This document shows, piece after piece, positions 8,461 through 23,481 of a stretch of 47,390 nt of DNA. Source of the stretch: Rugamonas violacea. GTDB taxonomy: Bacteria; Pseudomonadota; Gammaproteobacteria; Burkholderiales; Burkholderiaceae_D. A program made the position numbers and the translations under genes. Where the stretch lies: NCBI RefSeq assembly GCF_016461825.1, contig NZ_JAEMNU010000048.1, forward strand, positions 1 to 47,390, written 5' to 3'. The notes beneath the pieces were generated by a model that saw only the letters and a list, made by a program, of their open reading frames with translations, had not been told where the DNA came from and ran no database searches. Position 1 is the stretch's first letter. Every line of letters begins with the position of its first letter.

Positions 8461-11400
8461 ATGCATATGACTTCTGGGGTCGCTATCATGCGCTCACTCG
8501 CCAAAACCTCGCGCCCGGCGGCCCGTTTGATCGGCCGCCACCGCGCGGTGCAGGCCATGCTGGCGGCGCCGGCCACGCTGACCTGGATCGCCGCGCCGGC
8601 CGGCGCCGGCAAGACCAGCCTGGGCCTGGAGTTCTGCCAGGCGGCGGACGCCCCGGTGGCCTGGCTGCGGCTGGACGAGGGCGACAGCGATCCGGCCAGC
8701 TTCCTGCTGTACTTCGAACAAGCCGTGGTCCACGGCGCGCTGCTGCCCGGCTGGCGCGCGCCGCAACTGCTGCGCGAACACCTGCCGGCGCCGCAGGGCT
8801 ATCTGCGCCTGCTGGTGCGCTCGCTGGGCGAGGCGGCGGCGGCCGATGCCGGCGCCGCCATGGCCGCAAGCCCGGGCCCGGGCCCGGCCGCCGCGCCGCG
8901 CTACATCGTGTTCGACGACGCCCACCGCTGCCAGGACACGCCCTTCTTCAAACAACTGCTCGACGTGCTGGCGGCCGAACTGCCGCCCACCCTGCGCGTG
9001 CTGGTGCTCAGCCGCATGCCGGCGCCGGCCGCCTGCGCGCGTCTGCTGGCGCACGGCGACATGCGCCAGCTCGACCCCGCCGCGTTGGCCTTCACCCCCG
9101 ATGAAACGGCGCTGCTGCTGCAGGCGCTGGGCGTGGTCCGCGCCGCCGAACTGGCCGCGCCGGTCTACCAGTTCACCCGTGGCTGGGCGGCCGGCGTGGC
9201 GCTGATGGCGACCTGGCTGCAACAGCGCCCCGACGCCGTGCCGGTCGCCGACGACGTGCTCAGCGAAGCCATGCTGGGCTACCTGGCCGAGGAGGTGTTC
9301 GGCGCCTTCGACGCCGAGCAGCAGGACACCCTGTTGGCGGTGTGCTGGCTGCCGCACTTCAGCGGCGCCTGGGCGGTCGCGCTGTCCGGCTCGGCGCACG
9401 CCGCCGACTTCGTCGCCCGCCTGGCCGCCCAGGGCGCGCTGATCTACGCCTACCCCGGCGGCCAGTACGCGCTGCACCCGCTGTTCCAGGGCTTCCTGCG
9501 CAAATGGTCGGCGCTGCACCAGGCCGAAGCCTGGCGCCGCCGCATGGTGGCCGCCTGCGTCGACCTGCTGCGCGACAGCGACAACGCCGAGCTGGCGATC
9601 ACGCTGGCGCTGCAGCACGCCATGCCCGAACGCGCCGCCGGCATGATCGAGGCCTGCGCCGAAGCGATGTTCGCCAGCGCCCGCCACGCCACGCTGACGC
9701 GCTGGATCGACGCCCTGCCCGAGCAACTGCGCAGCGCCTGGCACCACTACTGGCTGGGCCTGGCCGTGTTCATGAGCGACACGGCGCGCGCCCGCGCCGA
9801 GCTGATGATGGCGCTGCCGGCCTTCGGCGCGCAACAACAGCCGCGCTACCGTTTTTTGGCGGTCAGCGCCATCATCAGCTCCTACTTCTTCGACGGCGCC
9901 GCCGAGCAGCCCCTGCGCGCCTTCCTGCGCCAGCACATCGATCCCGAGACCGACTACCACAGCCTGGCCAACCCGGCCCTGCAGGCGCACCTGACCCACA
10001 GCGTGTGGAGCGCCCTGTTCACAACCGACCCGGGCCACCGCGACATGGCGCTGTGGGAGGGCCGCGCGCTCGAAGCGCTGCGCCGGCCGGCCGAGGCCAC
10101 GGTGAAGGCGCGGCTGGCCTCGATGCTGGCGCAGCACTACTTCCACAGCGGCCGCTACGCCGCGCTGCGTGCCCTGCGCGCGCTGATGGCGGCGCTGCCG
10201 GAGGCGGCCACCGCGCCACCCTGCGCGCGCTACCTGTCGTTCCTGCCGACGCTGTACGCCGACCTGGCCGGCGCCGACCCGGCCCGCTTCGACGCCAGCT
10301 ATGCGGCGGCGCGTCTGTGTTCGGAGGACAGCGGCATCCGCATCATGGACTGCCACTACGCGCTGATCGACGCCAACGCCCGCCTGCTGCGCGGCGAGCT
10401 TGGCAAGGCGCGCGCGGCGCTGGCCGAGGTGGCGGCGCAAATCCCACCGGCGCACTACAACCTGGTCGCCCACCTGCAACTGAGCCAATCCTGGTTGGCC
10501 AGCTGGAGCGGCGCCGGCCGCGACGCGCTGGAACACGCGCTGCTGGCCCGCGCGGCGGCGGCCAGCTTAGGCAGCGTGCCCTACGAGGCCTGCGCGCAAA
10601 TCGCCGCCTGCCTGGCCTGGTCGCTATTCGACCGCCCCCGTTGCGCCGTCGAGACGGCCGCGCTGCGCACCTTGGCCGAGGCCTGCGATTCGCCGCTGGC
10701 GCGGCTGCACGCCGACCTGCTGGAGGCCTGGCTGAACCTGTCCGGCGCGGCCGGCGGGGCGCTGGCGCCGGCGGCCTTGCGCCAGACGCTGCCGCCGGCC
10801 CGGCTGCGCCGCGCGCACGACTGCCTGGGCCGCGCCTTCGCCGCCGTGCTGGCCGAGGGCAGCGGCTATCTGACCTTCGCCACGCCGCATATTCTGCAAC
10901 CGCTGTGCGTGCACGCGCTGGCCGCCGGCATCGCCGTCGAACAGGCCGCCGCGCTGATCCGCACCTACCGCCTGGCGCCGCCGGCCGACGCCGGCGACAA
11001 CTGGCCGTGGCCGCTGCGGCTGCGCTGCTTCGGCGGCTTCGAGCTGTGCCTGGCCGACACGCCGCTGCGCTCGCAGGGCAAGTCCAAACACCGCCAGCTC
11101 GACCTGCTCAAGCTGCTGGCGGCGCACGCGCCGGCCAGCGTGGCGCTGGAGCGCGCCGCCGAGCTGCTGTGGCCCGACGCCGACGGCGACGGTGCCCGCA
11201 AGGCGCTGGAGACCACGCTGTCGCGCCTGCGCGCCACCGTCGGCGCGGCCGGCGTGGTGCTGGAACAGGGCCTGCTGTCGCTGGCGCCGCAGCACTGCTG
11301 GTGCGACACCGCCACGCTGGAGCAGGCGCTGACACGGCTGCAAATGCTGGGCAACGACGGCCACCGCCAAGCTGCGCCGGGCTGGCAGCGGCGGCGACAA

Positions 11401-12114
11401 AAGGGTGGAACAGTGGGCGTTGGCGTTGGCACGGGCACGGGCACGGGCATTGTGTCGACGACGGCAGCCGCGCCGACGACGACGGCGGCCGTGGTGACAA
11501 CGGCGCCAGCTGAAAATGAGGAGCGCACAGCGACTAGCGCCGCCTGTCTGCTGGAAGGGACGGTGCTGGCCGGGCGAGCCGGCCTGGCCATCCCTGCCGC
11601 CGGCGCGGCGCCGGGGCCATCCACGGCGGCCGAGCAGAACGACTGGCTCGACGCCGTGACGGCGGCGGCCGGCCGGGTCATGGCGCTGTACCGGGGCGAA
11701 CTGCTGGCGGGGGATAGCGCCAGCTGGTTGCTGACGCGGCGGGAATATTGGCGCGCCAGGGTGGCGCGCGCCTTGGGCCTGGCCGGCCGGGCGCTGGCCC
11801 AGGCCGGACGACCCGCAGCGGCCGCCCAGCTGCTGGAACGCGCGCTGGAGGCCGACCCGTACTGCAAAGCCTTGAGCAGCAGCTTGATGCACCTGCACCT
11901 GGACAGCGGCCACTACGAGGAGGGCCTGGCCGCTTACCGGCGCTACCAGCGCATCGCGCTCGGTGCGCTGGGCACGCCTGTGGCGGCGGACATCGAGGCG
12001 CTGGCGCAGCAACTGCTGGCCGGCGCCAGCCGCCCGCCGCCCGGCGCCACCGGCAAGGCCGCCGGCAAGGCGCCGGCCCGCGCCAAACGCAGCGGCACGG
12101 CGAACCAGCACTGA
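8461..12114 (+). CDS. Large STAND-ATPase regulator with SARP/BTAD-type C-terminus
   Basis: A 1217-residue predicted transcription activator. Near the N-terminus is a MalT-like P-loop (TWIAAPAGAGKTSLGLEF, about 42-59) with a Walker B-like YIVFDDAHR near 150, so it should be a signal-transduction ATPase. The middle is helical and TPR-like. From about residue 854 (LRCFGGFELCLADTPL) it has the OmpR-type winged helix used by SARP activators, with KHRQLDLLKLLAAHA and ARKALETTLSRLR. A BTAD-like helical tail follows (LYRGELLAG onwards, about 1078-1200). There is no LuxR helix-turn-helix at the C-terminus, unlike MalT. Between the winged helix and the tail, roughly 974-1060 is a low-complexity insert of Gly-Val, Gly-Thr, Thr and Ala runs. 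ATGs at 8461, 8467 and 8488 are all possible starts. The inducer and targets are unknown; the convergent operon at 12188-13208 is a candidate. Confidence 0.85.
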   Translation: MHMTSGVAIMRSLAKTSRPAARLIGRHRAVQAMLAAPATLTWIAAPAGAGKTSLGLEFCQAADAPVAWLRLDEGDSDPASFLLYFEQAVVHGALLPGWRAPQLLREHLPAPQGYLRLLVRSLGEAAAADAGAAMAASPGPGPAAAPRYIVFDDAHRCQDTPFFKQLLDVLAAELPPTLRVLVLSRMPAPAACARLLAHGDMRQLDPAALAFTPDETALLLQALGVVRAAELAAPVYQFTRGWAAGVALMATWLQQRPDAVPVADDVLSEAMLGYLAEEVFGAFDAEQQDTLLAVCWLPHFSGAWAVALSGSAHAADFVARLAAQGALIYAYPGGQYALHPLFQGFLRKWSALHQAEAWRRRMVAACVDLLRDSDNAELAITLALQHAMPERAAGMIEACAEAMFASARHATLTRWIDALPEQLRSAWHHYWLGLAVFMSDTARARAELMMALPAFGAQQQPRYRFLAVSAIISSYFFDGAAEQPLRAFLRQHIDPETDYHSLANPALQAHLTHSVWSALFTTDPGHRDMALWEGRALEALRRPAEATVKARLASMLAQHYFHSGRYAALRALRALMAALPEAATAPPCARYLSFLPTLYADLAGADPARFDASYAAARLCSEDSGIRIMDCHYALIDANARLLRGELGKARAALAEVAAQIPPAHYNLVAHLQLSQSWLASWSGAGRDALEHALLARAAAASLGSVPYEACAQIAACLAWSLFDRPRCAVETAALRTLAEACDSPLARLHADLLEAWLNLSGAAGGALAPAALRQTLPPARLRRAHDCLGRAFAAVLAEGSGYLTFATPHILQPLCVHALAAGIAVEQAAALIRTYRLAPPADAGDNWPWPLRLRCFGGFELCLADTPLRSQGKSKHRQLDLLKLLAAHAPASVALERAAELLWPDADGDGARKALETTLSRLRATVGAAGVVLEQGLLSLAPQHCWCDTATLEQALTRLQMLGNDGHRQAAPGWQRRRQKGGTVGVGVGTGTGTGIVSTTAAAPTTTAAVVTTAPAENEERTATSAACLLEGTVLAGRAGLAIPAAGAAPGPSTAAEQNDWLDAVTAAAGRVMALYRGELLAGDSASWLLTRREYWRARVARALGLAGRALAQAGRPAAAAQLLERALEADPYCKALSSSLMHLHLDSGHYEEGLAAYRRYQRIALGALGTPVAADIEALAQQLLAGASRPPPGATGKAAGKAPARAKRSGTANQH
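11411..11452 (+). repeat. Hexanucleotide repeats inside the regulator gene
   Basis: GTTGGC-type and ACGGGC-type six-base units are tandemly repeated here and encode the Val-Gly and Gly-Thr runs of the linker. Because units are multiples of three, copy-number change would lengthen or shorten the linker without a frameshift. Confidence 0.7.
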
Positions 12115-12131
12115 GGCGGCGGCCATCCAGA

Positions 12132-12163
12132 CATTGCGCCGGCACGATGATGCCGGCGCAATG
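12132..12163. terminator. Bidirectional hairpin between convergent genes
   Basis: A perfect 13-bp inverted repeat (CATTGCGCCGGCA and its complement) closes a six-base loop, 17 bp after the regulator stop codon and 24 bp before the stop codon of the opposing small gene. There is no long T-run on either side. The position argues for a shared terminator or mRNA 3'-end stabiliser. Confidence 0.65.
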
Positions 12164-12187
12164 CCGCTCAACGCCGCTTGGCGCCTG

Positions 12188-12514
12188 TTACATCATGTGC
12201 TTCAAATGCGCCTCGGGGATCTGCATCGCCTTGGCCAGCTCGGGCTGGGCGCGCAACTGCACGTCCAAGCCCTCCATCGTCGGCACCAGATGCACATCGA
12301 AACGCGCGGTGTGCTGCTCCGGTCCGCCGTGCTCGCTGCGGTTCGGCGCCTTCGCCACCTGCGCCGCCAGGCGCAGCATCACGCCGCCATGCTCGCGCGT
12401 GGCGTTGAGCTGGGTGTCGCCGTCGTCCTTGCGGACCGACAGGCCGACATAGCCGGCGGCGCGCAACAGGGTGGCGATATCATCGACCAATTTTTGATCC
12501 TTATCCATTTTCAT
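12188..12514 (-). CDS. Hypothetical protein (108 aa), second gene of unknown operon
   Basis: I do not recognise this family. The protein is small, soluble-looking and without a signal peptide or membrane segment. It has an N-terminal helical part (DKDQKLVDDIATLLRAAGYVG) and a central region with alternating polar and hydrophobic residues. It begins seven bases after the stop of the 227-residue gene upstream, so the two are one transcription unit. Two starts are possible: ATG at 12514, or ATG at 12508, which has AAGGA at a better distance. Base composition is visibly less GC-rich than the flanking core genes. It ends before the shared hairpin with the large regulator. Confidence 0.75.
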   Translation of the reverse strand: MKMDKDQKLVDDIATLLRAAGYVGLSVRKDDGDTQLNATREHGGVMLRLAAQVAKAPNRSEHGGPEQHTARFDVHLVPTMEGLDVQLRAQPELAKAMQIPEAHLKHMM

Positions 12515-12521
12515 TTTCCTT

Positions 12522-13208
12522 TTAAGCCGAGATTAAACCGATGGCGGTGTCGACGCTGGCATTTTGCGCAGCGATGCCGGCCGCCTTGAAGCCGTTGCCC
12601 GGCATGTAGTAGAGATTGTTGAACTTCAAATTCTTGGTGACCGCCATCAATCCCGGTAGCAGATCCGCCACCTGCTGGCGCACCCCCGGCATGGCCGCCT
12701 TCAGCGCATTGAATGCCGGCGCATGGCAGAAGCCGCCGCCGTCGACGTGCAACCAGGTGCCGTCGACCCTCACCTGCAGATGCTTTTGCGCATCGATGAA
12801 CAGGAACAGGAACACCGAGATGGTGCCGTCGACGTCGGTGCAGCCGAACGGAGTTTCAATGTGGAAATCGAAATTGACCTTGGTCAGCATGTCCATCGGC
12901 ATGTGCGCCGCCGGCGACTGCATGAAATAGGGCACGCTGGCCCACTGCACGCCTTGCACCCGCAGCTCGCTGGTCATGGCGCCGCCGGCGGACATCAGCC
13001 GCTTGGACACCAGGCCGACGTTTTCATTGGTGTTGATCAGCGTACCGAGATCGACCAGCATCTCGCCGTTCGGACGGTGCAGCACCATCGTCGAACTGTT
13101 CGGGAAGGTGCGGGAAAACGGCTGATCCGCCGCCTGCGCCGTATTGTGCACGGTGAACAAACCGTTGAAAAAGCCTTGAAGAAATGTGTATGTACTTGTG
13201 ACTGACAT
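12522..13208 (-). CDS. Hypothetical protein (228 aa), first gene of unknown operon
   Basis: No family is recognised. The protein begins MSVTSTYTFLQGFFNG and has no signal peptide or clear transmembrane helix. Hydrophobic and aromatic content is high in the middle (TISVFLFLFIDAQ, VNFDFHIETPFGC), which suggests a beta-rich fold. The start at 13206-13208 is chosen because AGGA lies ten bases upstream; an in-frame ATG at 13301 would add 31 residues of unlikely composition. GC content is lower than in neighbours and lysine/asparagine codons are more frequent, which may reflect horizontal acquisition or high expression. It is co-transcribed with the 108-residue gene and convergent with the large regulator. 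Confidence 0.75.
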   Translation of the reverse strand: MSVTSTYTFLQGFFNGLFTVHNTAQAADQPFSRTFPNSSTMVLHRPNGEMLVDLGTLINTNENVGLVSKRLMSAGGAMTSELRVQGVQWASVPYFMQSPAAHMPMDMLTKVNFDFHIETPFGCTDVDGTISVFLFLFIDAQKHLQVRVDGTWLHVDGGGFCHAPAFNALKAAMPGVRQQVADLLPGLMAVTKNLKFNNLYYMPGNGFKAAGIAAQNASVDTAIGLISA

Positions 13209-13487
13209 GATGCGTTTTTCCTGTAGAGATAGACTTAAGTGATTGTGCCGAAGAGACGGCGCCGCGCTCGCACAGCACGAGTACGCCACCGCTTCCGGCA
13301 TGAAACTACCGTTACCGCAGTACTAATGGAAACCGGCGCCGCGTGTCGCAAACTTCAGAGGCCGCGCCGTATCCACAGACGCTAAGTTACCGGTCGGCTA
13401 CCCACAAATGACTTGCAAATGTTCAATCATTTCCCAGCCGACATCCGGCGGCGCGGGGCGGTACGGAAAAAAAAGCGCGCACAAACG
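13209..13487. other. Long upstream region of the unknown operon
   Basis: This gene-free stretch lies between the start of the 228-residue gene and the terminator of the chpA cluster. It must hold the operon's promoter, but I cannot assign a confident -35/-10 pair. An A8 tract at 13467-13474 belongs to the terminator of the opposite side. The distinct feature is the short direct repeat listed at 13405-13421. Confidence 0.5.
13405..13421 (-). promoter_or_regulatory. Possible activator site: CATTTG direct repeat at 11-bp spacing
   Basis: On the minus strand CATTTGCAAGTCATTTG contains two CATTTG copies whose starts are exactly 11 bp apart, followed by TGG. SARP and OmpR-type winged helices bind direct repeats at about one helical turn. 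A similar CATTTGTTG occurs at 8419-8427, just upstream of the large regulator. This is pattern-based inference only; the site is about 200 bp upstream of the start codon. Confidence 0.3.
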
Positions 13488-13513
13488 CAAACCGGGGCCA
13501 AGGCCCCGGTTTG
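13488..13513 (-). terminator. Intrinsic terminator of the pil-chp cluster
   Basis: A perfect 12-bp stem (CAAACCGGGGCC with GGCCCCGGTTTG) has a two-base AA spacer. On the minus strand it follows the chpA stop codon and is followed about 14 bases later by a run of eight T. This fits a Rho-independent terminator for the pilGHIJ-chpA operon. Confidence 0.8.
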
Positions 13514-13570
13514 CTAGTCACTGCGTTTTATTTCTAAATATTGATTGCTGAATATTGATTGCTGGAAGTG

Positions 13571-19543
<5,973 letters not shown>

Positions 19544-19610
19544 GCTTGCTCGGCCTTTCAATGGATGCGCGCGGGAAGCTGCCGGCTCGCCGCGCGTGAG
19601 GTGATGTCGT

Positions 19611-21959
19611 TCAGGCCGCAATGCGGAAGCGCGACACCGAGTTTTTCAATTCCTGCGCCAACCGCGACAGCTGCTGGATCGACTGCGCGGTTTGCTGGGT
19701 GCCGCCCTGGGTCTGCTCGGTCACCGTCAAGATGTGCTGGATGTTCTGCGCCACGCCGTTGGCCGAAGTGGCCTGCAGCCCGGTGGCGAAGGAGATCCCG
19801 GAGATCAGTTCGGCCAGCCGGTTCGACACCTGGCTGATGTCGTTCAGCGCGGCGCCGGCCGCGTCGGACAGGCGCGCGCCCTCGACCACGCCCTGGGTCG
19901 AGCGCTCCATCGCCGCGACGGCGTCGTGGGTGTCGGTCTGGATGGTGCGCACCAGCGCGCCGATCTGCTTGGCCGCCGCCGCCGAACGCTCGGCCAGGCG
20001 CTGCACCTCCTCGGCCACCACCGAGAAACCGCGTCCCGCCTCGCCGGCCGACGCCGCCTGGATCGCCGCGTTCAGCGCCAGCACGTTGGTCTGCTCGGTG
20101 ATGTCGGAAATCAGCTCGGTGATCTCGCCGATCTCCTGCGACGACTCGCCCAGCCGCTTGATGCGCTTCGAGGTTTCCTGGATCTGCTCGCGGATCTCGT
20201 GCATGCCCTTGATGGCGTTCTCCACCGCCATGGAGCCCTGCCGCGCCGCCGCCACCGACTGGCGCGCCACGTCGGCCGACTCGCTGGCCGAACGCGACAC
20301 GTCGGTGATCTCGTTGGCCATCTTGACCACGGTGGCGCTGGCGTCGAGGATCTCGCGCGACTGCTGCTGCGAGGCCAGCAACAGGTCGCTGGCGATGTTC
20401 TGCGCCTGGCCGGAAGCCTCGGTGACCTGCTCGGCGGTCGAGGTGACGCGGCCGACCAGCCCGCGCAGCTCCTCGACCGTGTAGTTGACCGAGTCGGCGA
20501 TGGCGCCGGTGATGTCCTCCGACACCGTGGCCTGCACCGTCAGGTCGCCGTCGGCCACCTCCTGCAGCTCGTTCATCAGGCGCAGGATGGCCGCCTGGTT
20601 CTGGTCGTTCATCGCCTTGGCCTCCTCCTCCTGGCGCTGCGACTGCTGGCGCAGCGCCTCGGCCTCGCCGCGCCGCCGCTCGGCGCCACGGGCGCGGTTG
20701 TACGAATCCTGCAGCAGCACGCGGCCGATGGCGGCGGCCGACAACAGGGTCAGCATGCCGCCGGCCACCATCAGCCAAAAGGTCAGGTCGAGCGAGTCCT
20801 GGTCGGCGCGGTAGGCCTGCTGCAGCGTGGCCAGGTGCTGGCGCAAGGTCTCGTTCTGGCTGAAGATCAGCTGCTCGGCGCCCTTCGCGGCGCTGAACTT
20901 GTCGAGGTTGTCGAGGATGGCGCCGACCTGCTTCTGGTAGTTCTCGAAGGCGCCCTTGAGCGCCTCGAATTTGCCGCGCAGCTCGGCGTCGCGGCTGGCC
21001 GCCAGCTGCAGCGCCGGGCTGCCGTTGAGGAAGCCGTCGATGGTGGTGCGGAACACCGTGGTGTCGCGCCCCAGCTGGAAGGCGGTCTCCGAGCTGATGC
21101 CGCCGGAGGTGAGGAACTCGCTGGCGCTGCGGCTCATGCGCTGGGTCAGCATGGTCAGCCGGCCGATCGCCGCCAGCTCGTGGCCGTTGCCGCCGCGCGC
21201 CAGCTTCAGCGCCGAAATCTCCTCGCTCATCGCCAGCAGGCGCGGCGAGGCGGCGTTGATCTCGCGCAGCGTGCGGTCGAAGCCGCTCAGGTCGGCCTTC
21301 AGCAGCAGGATGGTGCCGGCCGCCTGTTCCGAGTTGTTCCACTGCTGGCGCGCCGCCGCCACCACCGGCGCCAGACCGGCGCGCGGCGCGCCGATGCTGC
21401 GCCCCTGGTAGTTGCCGCCGCCGGCCATCAGGCGGAAGTCGTTGTTGAGTTCCTTGCGGCTCTCCTCCAGTTGACGGAAGGCCTCGGCGTTGCCCTGCAC
21501 CGCGTTGGGCGCGGCCTTGCCGATGCGCTGCGAGTGCATCAACGCGTCGCTGGCCACCTGGGTTTGCGTCGAGCGGCCGGCGCCGCGCACCGTGTTCAGC
21601 GCGACGAACAGCACCGACAGGCCGAGGCTGACGGCCAGGCTGGTCGACAGGATGCTCAGTTGGCGCTGCGGCGGCAGGTGGCCGATCAGCGGCAGCTTCA
21701 GGCCCGGGCCGGCGTCGACCGGCGCGGCGCTGCCACGGCGGCGGATGGCGTCGCGCAGGCGCAAGGGCGCGTCGGCGGCGTCGCCCGCCGGCCCCGCGGC
21801 GGCGGCGGCGGGGGCAGTCGGAGCGGAAGCGGGAGCGGGAGCGGCTGCCGCGCTGCTGGTGCCGAGAAACTGCGAGTCGCCGGCGTCGGCGAAGGCCGAG
21901 TCGGGGCCGTGGCCGGCGTCCGCTTTGTCGCGCGAGAATAAAGCCTTCATGAATCCCAT
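19611..21959 (-). CDS. pilJ: Type IV pilus methyl-accepting chemoreceptor
   Basis: PilJ is the transmembrane receptor that feeds the Pil-Chp kinase. The 782-residue protein starts at the ATG at 21957-21959, with GGGAG eight bases upstream. It has an Ala/Pro-rich cytoplasmic N-terminus of about 100 residues, then a first membrane helix ([20 protein letters not shown]). A periplasmic PilJ-type region follows, then a second helix ([19 protein letters not shown]), a HAMP-like linker ([14 protein letters not shown]) and the signalling domain with the hairpin tip [18 protein letters not shown]. The long, low-complexity N-terminal extension is unusual for receptors. It lies 32 bases after pilI and 67 bases before chpA. 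Confidence 0.95.
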   Translation of the reverse strand: MGFMKALFSRDKADAGHGPDSAFADAGDSQFLGTSSAAAAPAPASAPTAPAAAAAGPAGDAADAPLRLRDAIRRRGSAAPVDAGPGLKLPLIGHLPPQRQLSILSTSLAVSLGLSVLFVALNTVRGAGRSTQTQVASDALMHSQRIGKAAPNAVQGNAEAFRQLEESRKELNNDFRLMAGGGNYQGRSIGAPRAGLAPVVAAARQQWNNSEQAAGTILLLKADLSGFDRTLREINAASPRLLAMSEEISALKLARGGNGHELAAIGRLTMLTQRMSRSASEFLTSGGISSETAFQLGRDTTVFRTTIDGFLNGSPALQLAASRDAELRGKFEALKGAFENYQKQVGAILDNLDKFSAAKGAEQLIFSQNETLRQHLATLQQAYRADQDSLDLTFWLMVAGGMLTLLSAAAIGRVLLQDSYNRARGAERRRGEAEALRQQSQRQEEEAKAMNDQNQAAILRLMNELQEVADGDLTVQATVSEDITGAIADSVNYTVEELRGLVGRVTSTAEQVTEASGQAQNIASDLLLASQQQSREILDASATVVKMANEITDVSRSASESADVARQSVAAARQGSMAVENAIKGMHEIREQIQETSKRIKRLGESSQEIGEITELISDITEQTNVLALNAAIQAASAGEAGRGFSVVAEEVQRLAERSAAAAKQIGALVRTIQTDTHDAVAAMERSTQGVVEGARLSDAAGAALNDISQVSNRLAELISGISFATGLQATSANGVAQNIQHILTVTEQTQGGTQQTAQSIQQLSRLAQELKNSVSRFRIAA

Positions 21960-21991
21960 TCCACCGTCTCCCATTCGTGCGGCCAGGCCGA

Positions 21992-22600
21992 CTACAAACC
22001 GACTTGCAAAAACCGTGGCTCGCGCAGCAGCAACGCCAGGTCGAGCCTCGTCCAATGGGCGCCGTCGCGCTCGCGGAAATACTGACTGCACCAGGGCGCG
22101 GCCGGCGCCGCCCCGCCCCGCCCCGCCGCGTCGGCGTCGCCGGCCGCGTCGGACACCTCGGGCGCCTCGGCCGGCTCCAACTGGTCGAGCCGGCGCAGGC
22201 CCAGCACCTGCTCGACCAACAGCGCGCAGGGGCAGCCCAGGCCGGGCGCGAAGCTGACCAGGCGCGCCTGCGGGCCGGCGGCCACGGCGCCGATATCCAG
22301 GTAGCGGGCCAGGTCGACCACCCCGCTCAGCGCGCCGCGCAGATTGGCCAGGCCCAGATACCAGGGCTGCGCCAGCGGCACCGCCGTCAGCGCCTGCGGC
22401 GGCGCGATCTCGCTGATCTGGGTCAGGTCGAGCAGGAAGCGGCGCCCGCCCAGCTGCACGCCGAGCTCGCGGCCGCCGACCACGGCGCCGCTGGCGGCCG
22501 CCTGCATGCGTTCGAGCAGCTGCACCTGATACTGGCGCAGACGGCTGCGCCGCTCGGCGCCGTCGGGCGCCGTCACGGGATCGCGGCCGCTGGCGCTCAT
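21992..22600 (-). CDS. pilI: CheW-like coupling protein PilI
   Basis: PilI couples the PilJ receptor to the ChpA kinase. The 202-residue protein has the CheW fold pattern: [19 protein letters not shown], the [19 protein letters not shown] signature and [15 protein letters not shown]. An Asp/Ala/Gly-rich insert lies between the CheW core and a C-terminal tail. The start ATG at 22598-22600 follows the pilH stop by three bases, which indicates translational coupling. Confidence 0.93.
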   Translation of the reverse strand: MSASGRDPVTAPDGAERRSRLRQYQVQLLERMQAAASGAVVGGRELGVQLGGRRFLLDLTQISEIAPPQALTAVPLAQPWYLGLANLRGALSGVVDLARYLDIGAVAAGPQARLVSFAPGLGCPCALLVEQVLGLRRLDQLEPAEAPEVSDAAGDADAAGRGGAAPAAPWCSQYFRERDGAHWTRLDLALLLREPRFLQVGL

Positions 22601-22603
22601 CGG

Positions 22604-22969
22604 CTACTCAAGGGCGGCGATGGACGCCAACAGTTCGGCCGCGTCGACCGGCTTGACCAGATAGTCGCGGGCGCCCTGGCGCTTGCCCCAGATGCGGTCG
22701 GTCTCCTGGTTCTTGCTGGAGCAGATGATGACCGGCACGTCCCTCAGCTCCGGGTCGCGGGCGATGGCGCGGGTGACCTGGAAGCCGTTCGCGCCGGGCA
22801 TGACGACGTCCATCAGGATCAGCTCGGGCTTGTCGGCGCGGATCTTCAACAGCGCCTCCTCGCCGGATTCGGCGATCGTGACGGAAAAGCCGTTGCGCTC
22901 GAGGATCTCGGTCAGGTAGTAGCGTTCGGTGGCCGAGTCGTCGACGATCAGGATGCGGTGGATGGACAT
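22604..22969 (-). CDS. pilH: Twitching motility response regulator PilH
   Basis: This is a single-domain CheY-like receiver of 121 residues. The acidic pocket is LIVDDSATE, the phosphoacceptor is Asp54 in [10 protein letters not shown], and the conserved Lys is in [10 protein letters not shown]. PilH is thought to act with PilG downstream of ChpA, favouring the retraction side of pilus control or acting as a phosphate sink. It lies between pilG and pilI in the standard order. Confidence 0.95.
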   Translation of the reverse strand: MSIHRILIVDDSATERYYLTEILERNGFSVTIAESGEEALLKIRADKPELILMDVVMPGANGFQVTRAIARDPELRDVPVIICSSKNQETDRIWGKRQGARDYLVKPVDAAELLASIAALE

Positions 22970-22987
22970 GGGGTGCCTGCGACTTTC

Positions 22988-23401
22988 TTATGCATGGGGG
23001 GGCAAGGCGGCCGCGCCGGCGGTGTGCTCGCGCACCGCCGCCAGCAGGCTGTCCTTGGTGAAGGGCTTGGTCAGGTAGGCGGCCGAGCCGACCATGGCGC
23101 CACGGGCGCGGTCGAACAGGCCGTCCTTGGACGACAACATCAGCACCGGCGTGGCGTGGAAGCGCGTGCTGCGCTTGATCAGCGCGCAGGTCTGGTAGCC
23201 GTCCAGGCGCGGCATCAAAATGTCGCAGAACACCAGCGCCGGCTGGTGGTCGTTGATCTTGGCCAGCGCGTCGAAACCGTCCTCGGCCAACACCACCTGA
23301 TAGCCGGCCTGGCTCAGGAAGATCTCGGCCGAGCGACGGATCGTGCTGCTGTCGTCGATCACCATGATTTTCAAACCTGTCGATTGCGGCGTCGTCGTCA
23401 T
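22988..23401 (-). CDS. pilG: Twitching motility response regulator PilG
   Basis: This is a CheY-like receiver of 137 residues and the first gene of the Pil-Chp cluster. MVIDDSSTIRRSAEIFL carries the acidic residues, the phosphoacceptor is Asp60 in LVFCDILMPRLDGY, and AYLTKPFTKD carries the conserved Lys. In Pseudomonas PilG promotes pilus extension and activates cAMP synthesis. The start ATG is at 23399-23401. The rubredoxin gene lies 80 bp upstream in the same direction and may be in the same transcript. Confidence 0.95.
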   Translation of the reverse strand: MTTTPQSTGLKIMVIDDSSTIRRSAEIFLSQAGYQVVLAEDGFDALAKINDHQPALVFCDILMPRLDGYQTCALIKRSTRFHATPVLMLSSKDGLFDRARGAMVGSAAYLTKPFTKDSLLAAVREHTAGAAALPPHA

Positions 23402-23481
23402 AGTCGGTTCACTGGGATGAGGCTACACGATAGCATAGCGCGGCGCCGCCGCGCGCCGGCGACGGGCCGGCCGGGCGGCTA

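Noticed and set aside
9342..11513. Second plus-strand frame of 723 codons within the regulator
   Set aside because: Arg/Pro/Gly-rich shadow. The alternate frame carries P-loop, winged-helix and BTAD features across its whole length.
13209..13301. Longer N-terminus for the 228-aa hypothetical protein, starting at 13301
   Set aside because: The extra 31 residues are not signal-like, and a better-spaced AGGA precedes the ATG at 13208.
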